A DNA stretch of 37,910 nt from an uncultured bacterium (GCA_903875555.1 CAIQWN010000030.1:1-37910); one strand, 5' to 3'. Shown: positions 7,094 to 15,660, counted from the stretch's first letter. Numbers and translations: made by a program. The notes: generated from the letters alone by a model not told the origin.

Positions 7094-8323
7094 ATGGACA
7101 ATCGGGAAGTATATTTAGATAATGCAGCGACCACACCTATAAACCATAATGTTTTGGAGGTAATGTTGCCGTTCTTGAAAGAGAATTATGGCAATCCGTC
7201 GTCCCTTCATAAATTTGGAAGAATAAGTAAAAGTGCGATTGAAAATTCAAGAAATAAAATTTCTCAGATTATAAACTGCGAGCCTTCAGAAATTATTTTT
7301 ACAAGCGGAGGAACAGAAGCAAACAATCTAGCAATACTGGGCATTGCTCGTGCGAATAAAAATAAAGGTAAACATATTATTGTTTCTTCGATCGAACACA
7401 AATCTATTTTGGATGCATGTAAGGTTTTGGAAAAAGAAGAGTTTGAAATTGATTATTTAGATGTAGATAAAAATGGTTTAGTTAAACTTGAAGATTTAAA
7501 AAATAAAATTAGAAAAGATACAATTTTAGTTTCGATAATGTATGCGAATAACGAAGTTGGAAGTATACAGCCGATAAAAGAAATCAGTAGATTTCTTAAA
7601 GGGTTAAGTATGAAGTCAAAAACTAATAACGAACAACGGCTAACGAATAACTTTCCACTCTTTCATTGTGATGCTTGCCAGGCAGTAAATTATTTACCTG
7701 TCGACATTAAAAAAATCGGAGTCGATTCTTTAACTATTAGTGCTTCAAAAATTTATGGACCAAAAGGAACAGGCATACTTTATGTAAATAAAAAAATAAA
7801 AATTGCGCCGCTTATTGTTGGTGGAGGCCAAGAAAGAGGGTTAAGAAGTGGAACACCCAATGTTGCTTTTATTGTTGGTACGGCTTCAGCATTAAAAATT
7901 TCTGAAATGAAAAGAGAAAAAGAAAGTGAAAGACTAACAAAACTTCGCGATTATTTTTTGTTACAAATAAAGAAAAAAATTAAAGGAATAATTGTTAATG
8001 GTGGAATGAAAAATCGTTTACCAAACAATTTAAATATTTCTGTGAAAGGTGTAGAAGGGGAAACGTTACTCCTTATACTTGATGACAAAAATATTTATTG
8101 TTCAACTGGATCTGCTTGTTCTTCTATGGATTTAAACCCGTCTTATGTGCTAGTTAATATGGGCTTGCCTTTAGGGTTTATCCATTGTAGTATCAGATTT
8201 GGTCTAGGTCGCCACACAAATAAAGCAGACATAGATTATACGGTTAAAGTTTTATCCGAAAGTATTAATAAAATAAGGGCAATGTCACCTGCCCCGTTAA
8301 ATGATTTTAAGGTGGAGTCTTAA
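7094..8323 (+). CDS. iscS: Cysteine desulfurase (IscS/NifS family)
   Basis: A PLP enzyme that moves sulfur from cysteine to a scaffold or tRNA-thiolation partner. Visible: YLDNAATTP at the N terminus, SGGTEANNLAI, the cofactor histidine in SSIEHKS, HCDACQAV, the Schiff-base lysine in SASKIYGPKG, GGGQERGLRSGTPN, and the mobile active-site cysteine in CSTGSACSS (about residues 337-345). The IscU-type scaffold follows directly, so the pair makes Fe-S clusters. At 409 residues it is slightly long; an unusual low-complexity insertion (about residues 175-189, MKSKTNNEQRLTNN) sits just before the HCDACQ motif and resembles spacer repeats elsewhere in the window. Confidence 0.94.
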   Translation: MDNREVYLDNAATTPINHNVLEVMLPFLKENYGNPSSLHKFGRISKSAIENSRNKISQIINCEPSEIIFTSGGTEANNLAILGIARANKNKGKHIIVSSIEHKSILDACKVLEKEEFEIDYLDVDKNGLVKLEDLKNKIRKDTILVSIMYANNEVGSIQPIKEISRFLKGLSMKSKTNNEQRLTNNFPLFHCDACQAVNYLPVDIKKIGVDSLTISASKIYGPKGTGILYVNKKIKIAPLIVGGGQERGLRSGTPNVAFIVGTASALKISEMKREKESERLTKLRDYFLLQIKKKIKGIIVNGGMKNRLPNNLNISVKGVEGETLLLILDDKNIYCSTGSACSSMDLNPSYVLVNMGLPLGFIHCSIRFGLGRHTNKADIDYTVKVLSESINKIRAMSPAPLNDFKVES

Positions 8324-8326
8324 AAT

Positions 8327-8362
8327 CAAAATTTGAAACTGGGGCTAATGTTTCAAATTTTA
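8327..8362. repeat. Hairpin between iscS and iscU-like gene
   Basis: AAAATTTGAAAC and GTTTCAAATTTT make a perfect 12-bp stem around 12 bases. It begins right after the iscS stop and overlaps the upstream ATG at 8333, which favours the scaffold gene starting at 8387. It may attenuate or process the transcript. Confidence 0.5.
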
Positions 8363-8386
8363 TTTAACAGGGTAAATAAAATACGC

Positions 8387-8836
8387 ATGAAAAACAATAA
8401 TATAACACAAGGTTGTTCCACTGATGGAGAGGGTTGGGTTTATAGCCAAGCCGTAAAACTTCATTTTTTTTGCCCAAGAAATATTTTATTAGATGAGAAA
8501 GATTTTGATGCTGACGGGTATGGGACAGTTGGAAGCCCAGAATGCGGAGATGTTTTAAATGTTTGGATAAAAATTGATAAAGAAACTAATCGCATTAAAG
8601 AATGTAAATGGAGAACGTTTGGTTGTGCTACGGCGATTGCTTCGGCTTCTATGATGTCTGTAATGGTGACAGAAAATGGTGGAATGGATTTGAAAGAAGC
8701 ACAGAGATTAAAACCAGAACAGATAGTGGAAAGATTGGGTGGGCTTCCAGATAGGAAGTTTCACTGTTCAGTTTTAGGGCATATGGCATTACGTGAAGCT
8801 GTGCTCGATTATTTAAAAAATGCAAAACGACACTAG
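8387..8836 (+). CDS. iscU: Iron-sulfur cluster scaffold protein (IscU/NifU-N type)
   Basis: A 149-residue scaffold on which Fe-S clusters are built from sulfur supplied by the upstream desulfurase. The three cluster cysteines are present: GSPECGDV, FGCATAIASASM and HCSVLGHMAL. The NVWIKID and LKPEQIVERLGGLPDRK segments match IscU. I chose ATG 8387 because the in-frame ATG at 8333 lies inside a hairpin and would add 18 residues unlike the family. The N terminus carries a short unusual lead (MKNNNITQGCSTDGEGW) before the conserved YSQAV helix; its extra cysteine is unexplained. Confidence 0.9.
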   Translation: MKNNNITQGCSTDGEGWVYSQAVKLHFFCPRNILLDEKDFDADGYGTVGSPECGDVLNVWIKIDKETNRIKECKWRTFGCATAIASASMMSVMVTENGGMDLKEAQRLKPEQIVERLGGLPDRKFHCSVLGHMALREAVLDYLKNAKRH

Positions 8837-8839
8837 TGT

Positions 8840-8970
8840 GTCGTCCCTGCGAAGGCTCCCGATTTCTTAAATTGTAATCAATTTGTTGAAATCGCAGTAC
8901 TGTAAGTGCAGGGATCCAGTGTGTTAATTTAAAATACAAACACTGGATTCCAAATCAAGTTTGGAATGAC
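8840..8970. repeat. Palindromic repeat element with an interrupted left arm
   Basis: The right arm (8941-8970) is the exact reverse complement of the 30 bases that end this window (37881-37910). The left arm starts GTCGTCCCTGC and resumes GCAGGGATCCAGTGT after about 55 extra bases, as if something had inserted into its hairpin loop. It lies between the iscU-like gene and the flavin reductase. Confidence 0.7.
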
Positions 8971-8985
8971 ACACAACACAAAAAT

Positions 8986-9687
8986 ATGATAAACAAAAAA
9001 ACAGAATTTATTTTAATAGATAAAAAAATTGAAGCAGATGAAGTAGTATCTTTGTTTTTTAAATCTGTTGATAATTTGGAATATAATTTTATTGCTGGGC
9101 AATATGTAAATATAAAATCTCCATTAGGGGGACATAGCAAGTCATATACGATCTCTAATTCACCAGATGAAGAGTTTGTTCGCATAACAATTAAAAGGAA
9201 GGGAAAAGTTTCATCAGAGCTTAGCGATTTAAATATTGGCGATAAAATATTTTTGGAAGGGCCTTACGGATATTTTTATCCTGAAAATTTTAATAAAGAT
9301 ATTGTTATGATTGCTGGTGGTATTGGAATTACACCTTTTAAAAGTATAATTAAAAGCTTAATAAATAAAAATCAAAAAGTAAATGTTACGTTATTTTATA
9401 GTAATCAAAATATTAAAGACATAACTTTTTTTGAAAAATTAAATGAGATTACAAAAAATAATTCACATATAAAAGTCATTAATCTGCTTACACAAGAAAA
9501 AACAAAGAATGATTCAATAAAAGAATATTCTCGTATTGATAAAAATATTTTGAAAAAGGATCTTGGTAATTTTGAAAATAAAAATTATTTTATTTGTGGA
9601 TCGATTGAATTTGTAAATAGTATATGGAAACTTTTGAAAGATGAAGGTGTGGACGAGTTAAATATTTTTACTGAGTCGTTTTTTTAG
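8986..9687 (+). CDS. FAD/NAD(P) ferredoxin-reductase-like protein
   Basis: A 233-residue flavin oxidoreductase of the FNR superfamily without extra domains. The FAD half shows AGQYVNIKSP, the FAD-binding SYTISNSP (RxYS-type) and GDKIFLEGPYGYF. The NAD half shows MIAGGIGITPFKSII and a C-terminal FICGS. It should move electrons between NAD(P)H and a partner such as ferredoxin or a flavodoxin; no partner gene is adjacent. It follows the Fe-S scaffold after a repeat element, so a role in supplying electrons for Fe-S assembly is possible but unproven. An extended-family cousin is fused to a membrane domain at 24893. Confidence 0.85.
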   Translation: MINKKTEFILIDKKIEADEVVSLFFKSVDNLEYNFIAGQYVNIKSPLGGHSKSYTISNSPDEEFVRITIKRKGKVSSELSDLNIGDKIFLEGPYGYFYPENFNKDIVMIAGGIGITPFKSIIKSLINKNQKVNVTLFYSNQNIKDITFFEKLNEITKNNSHIKVINLLTQEKTKNDSIKEYSRIDKNILKKDLGNFENKNYFICGSIEFVNSIWKLLKDEGVDELNIFTESFF

Positions 9688-9716
9688 TGTGATATAATTA
9701 TTTGTATATAAATTTA

Positions 9717-9722
9717 TATAAT
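9717..9722 (+). promoter_or_regulatory. -10 box, leaderless type
   Basis: TATAAT ends 7 bases before the ATG at 9730. A further TATAAT lies near 9693. Confidence 0.45.
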
Positions 9723-9729
9723 ATTAATT

Positions 9730-10035
9730 ATGGCAGTACAAATTTTGATTCATGGCATTGTGGTTTTATTTTCTTTTCTTGGTATGGTTTCGCTTTTTCT
9801 TTTTTCGAGAAGATTAGAAGGAAAGGAGTTTCAAACAGTTACTCAACTTATGGTTGGTGGAATATTTTTTGCTGTTTTTCTTCACTCGATAGTCGAATTA
9901 TTAGAATCAATCGATCTTTTTAGTGCTGGTATTGAGTCACTGCTCATGAATTTCTTATTAGCTTTTGGTTCTGTGTTTTTTATGTACGCAGGGAAAGTAG
10001 GGTTAGACCTAGTTGATATTAATAATAAAAACTAA
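9730..10035 (+). CDS. Hypothetical membrane protein, three spans
   Basis: A 101-residue protein with three hydrophobic segments (about residues 4-26, 39-60 and 72-93). The loops are short and charged (SRRLEGKEFQ, VDINNKN). No family is recognised. A -10 box lies 7 bases upstream and a terminator-like hairpin follows, suggesting a single-gene transcript. Confidence 0.6.
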   Translation: MAVQILIHGIVVLFSFLGMVSLFLFSRRLEGKEFQTVTQLMVGGIFFAVFLHSIVELLESIDLFSAGIESLLMNFLLAFGSVFFMYAGKVGLDLVDINNKN

Positions 10036-10048
10036 ACAAGATAATTTT

Positions 10049-10090
10049 AAAAGAAAAACATCTGAAAAAATATTCAGATATTTTTCTTTT
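10049..10090. terminator. Hairpin terminator
   Basis: ATCTGAA and TTCAGAT form the core stem, extended by AAAAGAAAAA pairing with TTTTTCTTTT; the right side is U-rich. It ends the membrane-protein transcript. The rest of the spacer to 10316 holds no gene I can see, only a DnaA-box-like TATCCACAG near 10198 of uncertain meaning. Confidence 0.6.
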
Positions 10091-10316
10091 TGCGAATGGT
10101 TCGCACATATTTTTTGAAAGTGGGTTTTGCCCTTGCGTCCTTATATTATATGTGTTTTTGTGGGTTTTTTACCTTCCAAAAATAAGGGTTTTTAGCTATC
10201 CACAGGAAAAAAATTGCGCAATCTGTCAACCTAACTGATAATAAAAATATACACCCATGGCTGCTAAAAGTTTGTTTAAATTTATTAAGATGTGTCTAAA
10301 TTAAGTTAAAAAATAT

Positions 10317-12485
10317 ATGCTTACAAAAATCATTAAAAGAAATGGTAGTGAAGAGGTCTTCGACAAAGAAAGAATTATAAGTGCGCTTGCAAAAGCTGGC
10401 AAAGCAACTGGAGAATTTAGAGATGAAGAGGCGAGAGATTTGACTGAGAAAGTTATTTCTCATATCGAACATAAAGTAACTGATCGCGCTCCAAAAGTTG
10501 AAGAGGTGCAAGACGCAGTAGAACAAGTTTTGATGACATCAAAATTTAAACAAACAGCAAAAGCATATATTCTTTATCGTGAACAACATGCCGAGATGCG
10601 TGCGTTTGCAACATCAGCTTCTCTTGGTTTGATTGATGGGTATCTTGATCAAATTGATTGGCAAGTAAAAGAAAATAGTAATATGGGTTACTCAATTCAA
10701 GGACTCAATAATCACATTTCACAAGAAATAAGTAAGACATATTGGTTAAATAAAATTTATCCAAAAGAAATTCGTGACGCATACGAGAGTGGAGATCTTC
10801 ATCTTCATGATTTAGGAACAGTTGCCGTTTATTGTGTTGGCTGGGACTTAATGGATTTATTAATTACAGGCTTTAAGGGTGTTCCAGGAAAAGTAGAATC
10901 AGCACCAGCAAAACATTTTCGTGCTGCGCTTGGTCAATGTGTAAATTTTATGTATACCATGCAAGGTGAGGCGGCTGGTGCGATTGCGTTTTCAAACTTC
11001 GATACGCTACTTGCACCATTCATTCGTTATGACAGTCTTTCACAAAAAGAAGTGAAGCAAGCCCTTCAAGAATTTATTTACAATATGAATGTAGCGACTC
11101 GTGTTGGATTTCAAACTCCATTTTCTAATATAACTCTTGATCTTACGCCTGCTGTTAATTACAAAAATTCACCTGTGATAATTGGCGGTAAAATAATGAA
11201 AGAAAAATATTCAGAGTTCCAAAATGAAATGGACATGTTCAATGAAGCGTTCTTTGAAATTATGGCAAAAGGTGATGCGTCTGGAAGAGTGTTCTCTTTC
11301 CCAATTCCAACAGTGAACGTTACAAAAGATTTTAATTGGGAAAATCCAAAACTAAATGGACTTTGGGAAATTACAGCCAAGTATGGAATTCCATATTTTT
11401 CTAACTTCGTTACTTCAGACATGAAACCAGAAGATTCTCGTTCTATGTGTTGTCGTTTACGTCTTGATCTTAGTGAATTAGACAGAAGAGGTGGTGGATT
11501 ATTTGGTGCTAATGCTCTTACAGGTTCTGTGGGTGTTGTCACAATTAATCTTCCTCGTATTGCTCACACAGCAAAGAAAGACACACAATCACTTGAAAAA
11601 GCAAAAGAATTATTTTACGAAAGATTAAACAAGCAAATGGATATTGCCAAAGAAAGTTTGGAGATTAAAAGAAAGCTTTTGGAAAAATTAACTGATGCGA
11701 ATCTATACCCATATACAAAATTCTATTTGAGAAATATTAGAACAGCACACGGGCAATATTGGAAGAATCACTTTTCTACAATTGGTCTTATCGGAATGAA
11801 CGAAGTTTGTGTAAATCTTTTTGGGGAAAACATTGCTTCAGAAAATGGACAAAAGTTTGCTGGAGAAGTTCTTGATCATATGAGAAACAGATTGATTGCT
11901 TATCAAAAAGAAACCGACAACCTTTATAATCTAGAAGCCACACCAGCAGAAGGAGTGACAAGAAGATTTTCTAATAAAGACAAAAAAGTTTATCCAGATA
12001 TTATTGTGGCTAATGAACATGAGGTTAGAACAAAACGAGCAAAGCCGTTCTATACAAACTCAACACACCTTCCTGTAAATTATTCAAACGATATTATTCA
12101 TTCACTTAATATCCAAGATAATCTGCAAACAAAATATACTGGCGGAACAGTGATACATCTTTTCTTGGGTGAAAGAATTTGTGATTATACAGCAGTGCCG
12201 AAACTTGTGAAGAAGATTTGTGAGAGTTATAAACTTCCATATTTTACATTCACCCCAACATTTAGTATTTGTCCTTCACATGGTTATGTAAACGGCGAAC
12301 ACTTTAGTTGTCCAACTTGTAATAGTGAGTGTGAAGTTTATTCTCGTATCGTAGGATACATTCGTCCTGTTCAACAGTGGAATGATTCTAAACAAGCAGA
12401 GTTTAGTATTAGAAATGAATTTATTCCAGAATTAAATCATCAAGGAATGAGAGTGGAAGAAGTTGTCGCGGCAAGCGTTCAGTAA
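10317..12485 (+). CDS. nrdD: Anaerobic ribonucleoside-triphosphate reductase (class III)
   Basis: NrdD makes dNTPs from ribonucleotides using a glycyl radical and works only without oxygen. The 722-residue protein starts with an ATP-cone (KIIKRNGSEEVFDKERIISA), which senses dATP/ATP, followed by the catalytic barrel. The C terminus has zinc cysteines (FSCPTCNSEC) and the glycyl-radical site in RIVGYIRPVQQWN. Internal SNFDTLLAPFI and HDLGTVAVYCVGWDL match the family. The activase nrdG begins 1 base after its stop, so they are cotranscribed. Its presence indicates dNTP synthesis under anoxia. Confidence 0.96.
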   Translation: MLTKIIKRNGSEEVFDKERIISALAKAGKATGEFRDEEARDLTEKVISHIEHKVTDRAPKVEEVQDAVEQVLMTSKFKQTAKAYILYREQHAEMRAFATSASLGLIDGYLDQIDWQVKENSNMGYSIQGLNNHISQEISKTYWLNKIYPKEIRDAYESGDLHLHDLGTVAVYCVGWDLMDLLITGFKGVPGKVESAPAKHFRAALGQCVNFMYTMQGEAAGAIAFSNFDTLLAPFIRYDSLSQKEVKQALQEFIYNMNVATRVGFQTPFSNITLDLTPAVNYKNSPVIIGGKIMKEKYSEFQNEMDMFNEAFFEIMAKGDASGRVFSFPIPTVNVTKDFNWENPKLNGLWEITAKYGIPYFSNFVTSDMKPEDSRSMCCRLRLDLSELDRRGGGLFGANALTGSVGVVTINLPRIAHTAKKDTQSLEKAKELFYERLNKQMDIAKESLEIKRKLLEKLTDANLYPYTKFYLRNIRTAHGQYWKNHFSTIGLIGMNEVCVNLFGENIASENGQKFAGEVLDHMRNRLIAYQKETDNLYNLEATPAEGVTRRFSNKDKKVYPDIIVANEHEVRTKRAKPFYTNSTHLPVNYSNDIIHSLNIQDNLQTKYTGGTVIHLFLGERICDYTAVPKLVKKICESYKLPYFTFTPTFSICPSHGYVNGEHFSCPTCNSECEVYSRIVGYIRPVQQWNDSKQAEFSIRNEFIPELNHQGMRVEEVVAASVQ

Positions 12486-12486
12486 A

Positions 12487-13176
12487 ATGGAATTCGGCGG
12501 ATTAGAAAAATTTACTTTAATAGATTATCCAGGGAAAATTGCATGTATTATTTTTACAATAGGATGCAATTTTCGTTGTGGATTTTGTCACAACCCAGAA
12601 CTTGTTAATTGTAATGTTACTGAGAGAATTAAAGAAAAAGAAATTTTAGATTTTCTTGAAAGTCGCAAAGGGTTGCTTGAGGGTGTGACGATAACAGGAG
12701 GGGAACCAACAATGCATGGAGAGAGACTTCTTAATTTTATTCGTAAGGTTAAAGTGATGGGGTTTCTAGTTAAGTTAGATTCTAATGGAACGAATCCAGA
12801 TATTTTACAGAAGGCGATTGATGAAAAAATTATTGATTACATTGCTATGGACATAAAAGCACCATTTGCAAAATACAAAGAAGTAACAATGAGGTTAGAT
12901 GACTTAGACTCGATTAAAAAAAGTGTGAAGTTGATTATGGAGTCGGAAATTGATTATGAATTTAGAACAACTGTCGTGAAGTCGCAGTTATCGTTTGAAG
13001 ATTTTGATGTTATTGGTGAAGAAATTCGTGGCGCAAAAAATTATTATCTGCAAAAATTTATCCCAACGAAAATTTTGGATGAGAGTTTTAAGAATGAACA
13101 TACGTATAGCGACGAAGAGTTTAAATTGTTGAAAGAGAAGATGGATGGGTATGTGGAGAATTGTGGAATACGATAA
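12487..13176 (+). CDS. nrdG: Anaerobic RNR activating radical-SAM protein
   Basis: This activase reduces S-adenosylmethionine at a 4Fe-4S cluster to place the glycyl radical on NrdD. The CxxxCxxC motif reads CNFRCGFC at about residues 26-33, followed by HNPEL; TGGEPTMHG is the SAM-binding GGE motif. I start at ATG 12487, just past the nrdD stop, rather than at an upstream TTG. At 229 residues it is longer than E. coli NrdG (154) and like the NrdG2/pyruvate-formate-lyase-activase-related forms found beside nrdD in many anaerobes. Confidence 0.93.
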   Translation: MEFGGLEKFTLIDYPGKIACIIFTIGCNFRCGFCHNPELVNCNVTERIKEKEILDFLESRKGLLEGVTITGGEPTMHGERLLNFIRKVKVMGFLVKLDSNGTNPDILQKAIDEKIIDYIAMDIKAPFAKYKEVTMRLDDLDSIKKSVKLIMESEIDYEFRTTVVKSQLSFEDFDVIGEEIRGAKNYYLQKFIPTKILDESFKNEHTYSDEEFKLLKEKMDGYVENCGIR

Positions 13177-13178
13177 TA

Positions 13179-13245
13179 GTTATTCGTTAGGAAGTTAGTT
13201 GTTCTTAGTTTAAATGCACGGGTTCGCTTCGCGAACCCGTGCATT
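13179..13245. repeat. Word array and perfect hairpin after nrdG
   Basis: A word-rich stretch (GTTATTCGTTAG, GAAGTTAGTTG) precedes a perfect 15-bp stem with a TTC loop (13213-13245). The stem is GC-rich and is probably the nrdDG terminator. The word GTTATTCGTTAG is the reverse complement of a word inside the iscS coding sequence near 7640. Confidence 0.6.
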
Positions 13246-13274
13246 GTCATTCCCGTGAAAACGGGAATCTGGGT
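13246..13274. repeat. dRS3-like palindrome
   Basis: GTCATTCCCGTGAAAACGGG continues into AATCTGGGT. It fits ATTCCC-N8-GGGAAT exactly, the consensus of the neisserial dRS3 repeat, and shares the GTCAT end with the elements at 3643, 8840 and 37881. Confidence 0.65.
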
Positions 13275-13350
13275 CCAAATTTTGAATCTAAAAGTATTTC
13301 ATTTTATTTAAAATTTGTGTTATATTATCTCGATAATCGCAAGATTAGAG

Positions 13351-13437
13351 GGATAGGTGGCTGAGTGGTCTAAAGCAACAGTCTTGAAAACTGTCGTCTG
13401 AGCAATCGGACCGTGAGTTCGAATCTCACCCTATCCG
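13351..13437 (+). tRNA. tRNA-Ser (anticodon TGA)
   Basis: The acceptor GGATAGG pairs with CCTATCC; anticodon stem ACAGT/ACTGT frames loop CTTGAAA, giving TGA. A long variable arm (about GTCTGAGCAATCGGAC) confirms the serine type. Discriminator G; CCA not encoded. Confidence 0.95.
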
Positions 13438-13444
13438 CTAGAAC

Positions 13445-13473
13445 AAAAATCACAGGTTTTGCCTGTGATTTTT
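13445..13473 (+). terminator. tRNA-Ser terminator
   Basis: A 12-bp stem AAAAATCACAGG/CCTGTGATTTTT with a 5-base loop, starting 8 bases after the tRNA. Confidence 0.75.
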
Positions 13474-13601
13474 AAATGTAGTGAACTAATATAACGTCGT
13501 TGACTTACTTCGTATAAAGAATACACTTAGATTATATTAAAATTTTTATGGAAAAATAGATGAATCGGTTACAAAAATTAACCAGTTGAAATATAATTAA
13601 T

Positions 13602-14414
13602 ATGAAAAAAATAGTACAAACAAATATACACCCAAAGATTTTTGAAGAAAAAGAAATCCGTCGCGTGTGGCACGAAGAAAGATGGTTTTTTTCTATCTCT
13701 GACATAGTGCAAGTTTTAACAGACTCTAAAGATGTTAAAGAGTATATAAAAAAGATGAAGACGCGTGACACAGAACTTTCTGTCAAGTGGGGGACAATTT
13801 GTACCCCCCTTGACGTGGTATCCAAAGATGGCAAAAAGAGAAAAGAAAACATGTCTGAATTACAAGGGGTATTTAGAATTATACAATCAATTTCATCTCC
13901 TAAAGCTGAGCCGTTTAAAAATTGGCTTGCACAAGTCGGCAGGGAAAGATTAGAAGAAATGATTGACCCAGAGAAGGCTTTAAATAGATCTAGAGAATAT
14001 TGGCAGAAACATGGTAGAAGTGAAAAGTGGATACAGCAAAGAATGATGGGTCAAGAGACCAGAAATAAATTAACCGATTATTGGAAAGGGTCAGGTGTAC
14101 AAGAAGGAAAAGAATATGCGATTCTCGCAGATATTATTCATTCTGAGTGGGCAGAAATTTCTGTTAAAGATCATAAGAAAATTAAAGGATTAAAATCTCA
14201 AAACTTGCGCGATCATATGAGTGAAGCAGAGTTAATATTTACTGCTCTTGCTGAATCAGAAAATGTTGTTGGTTTTAAAGAAAATAAAATACCCGCTAAG
14301 CGTGGAGGTAAAATAGCAAAAGACGCAAAGCTTGCACTAGAAGAAAAGACTGGTAAAAAAGTTGTGAGTAACGAAAATTATCTACCAAATAAAAAAAATA
14401 GAAAGATAAAATAG
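13602..14414 (+). CDS. BRO-N / phage antirepressor-like protein
   Basis: The 270-residue protein opens with a BRO-N-type domain (about residues 10-115): EKEIRRVWHEERWFFSISDIVQ, VSKDGKKRKENMSELQGVFRI and FKNWLAQVGRERLEEM are typical of prophage antirepressor BRO-N proteins. The C-terminal half is basic and charged (WQKHGRSEKWIQQRM, KIKGLKSQNLRDHM), likely nucleic-acid binding. It lies just downstream of tRNA-Ser, a common integration site, but I found no integrase or direct repeat. A TATAAT lies 4 bases before the ATG. It may be domesticated prophage DNA. Confidence 0.7.
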   Translation: MKKIVQTNIHPKIFEEKEIRRVWHEERWFFSISDIVQVLTDSKDVKEYIKKMKTRDTELSVKWGTICTPLDVVSKDGKKRKENMSELQGVFRIIQSISSPKAEPFKNWLAQVGRERLEEMIDPEKALNRSREYWQKHGRSEKWIQQRMMGQETRNKLTDYWKGSGVQEGKEYAILADIIHSEWAEISVKDHKKIKGLKSQNLRDHMSEAELIFTALAESENVVGFKENKIPAKRGGKIAKDAKLALEEKTGKKVVSNENYLPNKKNRKIK

Positions 14415-14418
14415 AAAT

Positions 14419-15075
14419 ATGGCAAACATAACAACCGAAGAATTGTTTCAGTCTAAATCCCTCGTTCTCTCATATCTAGATCTTAGAAAGGCGATCGGTA
14501 TTATTGGGATGACACTTCCATTTATTTTGGTTTTAGGAAAAATTATTTTTGAAAGTTCTGGAATCCAAAGTTCAATCAGTGCTTATTATTACACTGTTAT
14601 GCGCGATGTTTTTGTTGGTGGTTTATGTGCGATTGGAGTTTTCTTGGCTTCATATCGTGGGTATGGACGTATTGATAATATTGCAGGCAATCTTGCTTGT
14701 GTTTTTGCACTAGGGACTGCTTTCTTTCCAACAACTCCAGAAATTAGTACAACAATAAGTTCTTTTATTGGAATAATACATTATATTTTTTCTGCTAGTC
14801 TTTTCTTTACTCTCGTATTTTTCTCACTTGTTCTTTTTAGAAAGACGAGTCCGAATGTAGTACTTACACCTAGAAAAGAAAAAAGAAATTTAATTTATAC
14901 AATTTGTGGTTATGTAATTTTAATTTGTATGTTGCTAATTGTTGCGGTTGATAATATGCCGAACAATTTACAATTACAAAATTTATCTCCAGTATTTTGG
15001 CTCGAGTCTACATCACTAATCGCTTTTGGTATTTCTTGGTTTGTAAAAGGCGAAGCAATTTTGAAGGATAAATAA
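14419..15075 (+). CDS. Hypothetical membrane protein, about six spans
   Basis: A 218-residue protein with about six hydrophobic helices and a conserved-looking segment SISAYYYTVMRDVFVGGL (about residues 53-70). The arrangement recalls DUF998-like membrane proteins, but I cannot assign a function. The gene starts 5 bases after the BRO-N-like stop, so the two are probably cotranscribed. Confidence 0.6.
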   Translation: MANITTEELFQSKSLVLSYLDLRKAIGIIGMTLPFILVLGKIIFESSGIQSSISAYYYTVMRDVFVGGLCAIGVFLASYRGYGRIDNIAGNLACVFALGTAFFPTTPEISTTISSFIGIIHYIFSASLFFTLVFFSLVLFRKTSPNVVLTPRKEKRNLIYTICGYVILICMLLIVAVDNMPNNLQLQNLSPVFWLESTSLIAFGISWFVKGEAILKDK

Positions 15076-15126
15076 TAAAATAACTAGATTAAATTAAAAA
15101 AATAGTGTAGTATCTATCAAATACAA

Positions 15127-15198
15127 GCTCTCGTAGTTCAATGGATAGAATTCAAGTTTGCGGTACTTGCGATGCAGGTTCGATTCCTGCCGAGGGCA
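15127..15198 (+). tRNA. tRNA-Arg (anticodon GCG)
   Basis: Acceptor GCTCTCG pairs with CGAGGGC; anticodon stem CAAGT/ACTTG frames loop TTGCGGT, giving GCG. D arm GTTC...GAAT and T arm CAGG-TTCGATT-CCTG are intact; discriminator A. Most bacteria use ACG (deaminated to inosine) for CGN codons, so G34 here is unusual. Confidence 0.88.
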
Positions 15199-15201
15199 CA
15201 G

Positions 15202-15242
15202 AAATTTTAAAGCCACACAATATTTGTGTGGCTTTAAAATTT
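15202..15242. terminator. Bidirectional terminator between tRNA-Arg and rpsT
   Basis: A perfect 19-bp stem with a TAT loop, A-rich on the left and T-rich on the right. It serves the tRNA (+) and the convergent rpsT (-), whose stop is 7 bases away. Confidence 0.75.
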
Positions 15243-15248
15243 TGTAAT

Positions 15249-15515
15249 TTATTTTGCTGAAACCTTTGCAATCGCTTTCGCTAATCTTGATTTCTTGCGG
15301 TCAGCATTTCCTTTTTTTATAGTTCCACGCTTTGCTGCTTTATCAAGTGCTTTGAAAGCTGTTGATAAGTCTTCTTTTAGTGTTGTAGCCTTTGTAGAAA
15401 CATTCTTACGAACTGTTTTTACTGCTTCCTTCATAGTGCGACGACGCTTGTCATTTGAGACGCGCTTTCTTTCACTCACACCTATTGCTCTTTTTGCATT
15501 TTTTGTAATTGCCAT
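15249..15515 (-). CDS. rpsT: 30S ribosomal protein S20 (bS20)
   Basis: The 88-residue, very basic protein binds 16S rRNA early in 30S assembly. It begins MAITKNAKRAIGVSERKRV, followed by NDKRRRTMKEAVKTVRK and the C-terminal AAKRGTIKKGNADRKKSRLA, the standard S20 pattern and length. Monocistronic, with a shared terminator downstream. Confidence 0.95.
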   Translation of the reverse strand: MAITKNAKRAIGVSERKRVSNDKRRRTMKEAVKTVRKNVSTKATTLKEDLSTAFKALDKAAKRGTIKKGNADRKKSRLAKAIAKVSAK

Positions 15516-15555
15516 AATCGTATTAATTTAACACAAAAATGATAAATATACAACA

Positions 15556-15660
15556 TCTTTGACTTTAGACTTTAGACTTTAGTTTTTAGACGAAACAAAC
15601 ACACAATTTGGTTATTCACTTTTTCTAAAGTCTAATGTCTAAAAACTAATATCTAGTTTG
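15556..15660. repeat. Word-array inverted repeat (copy 3)
   Basis: The left half is a triple GACTTTAGACTTTAG-like array followed by TTTTTAGAC; the right half (about 15626-15655) is its rough inverse (CTAAAGTCTAATGTCTAAAAA). They are separated by about 35 bases. It lies between the divergent rpsT and ruvX. Confidence 0.6.

Noticed and set aside
13351-15075. Prophage or island integrated at tRNA-Ser
   Set aside because: A BRO-N-like gene follows, but I found no integrase, no duplicate of the tRNA 3' end and no phage structural genes.
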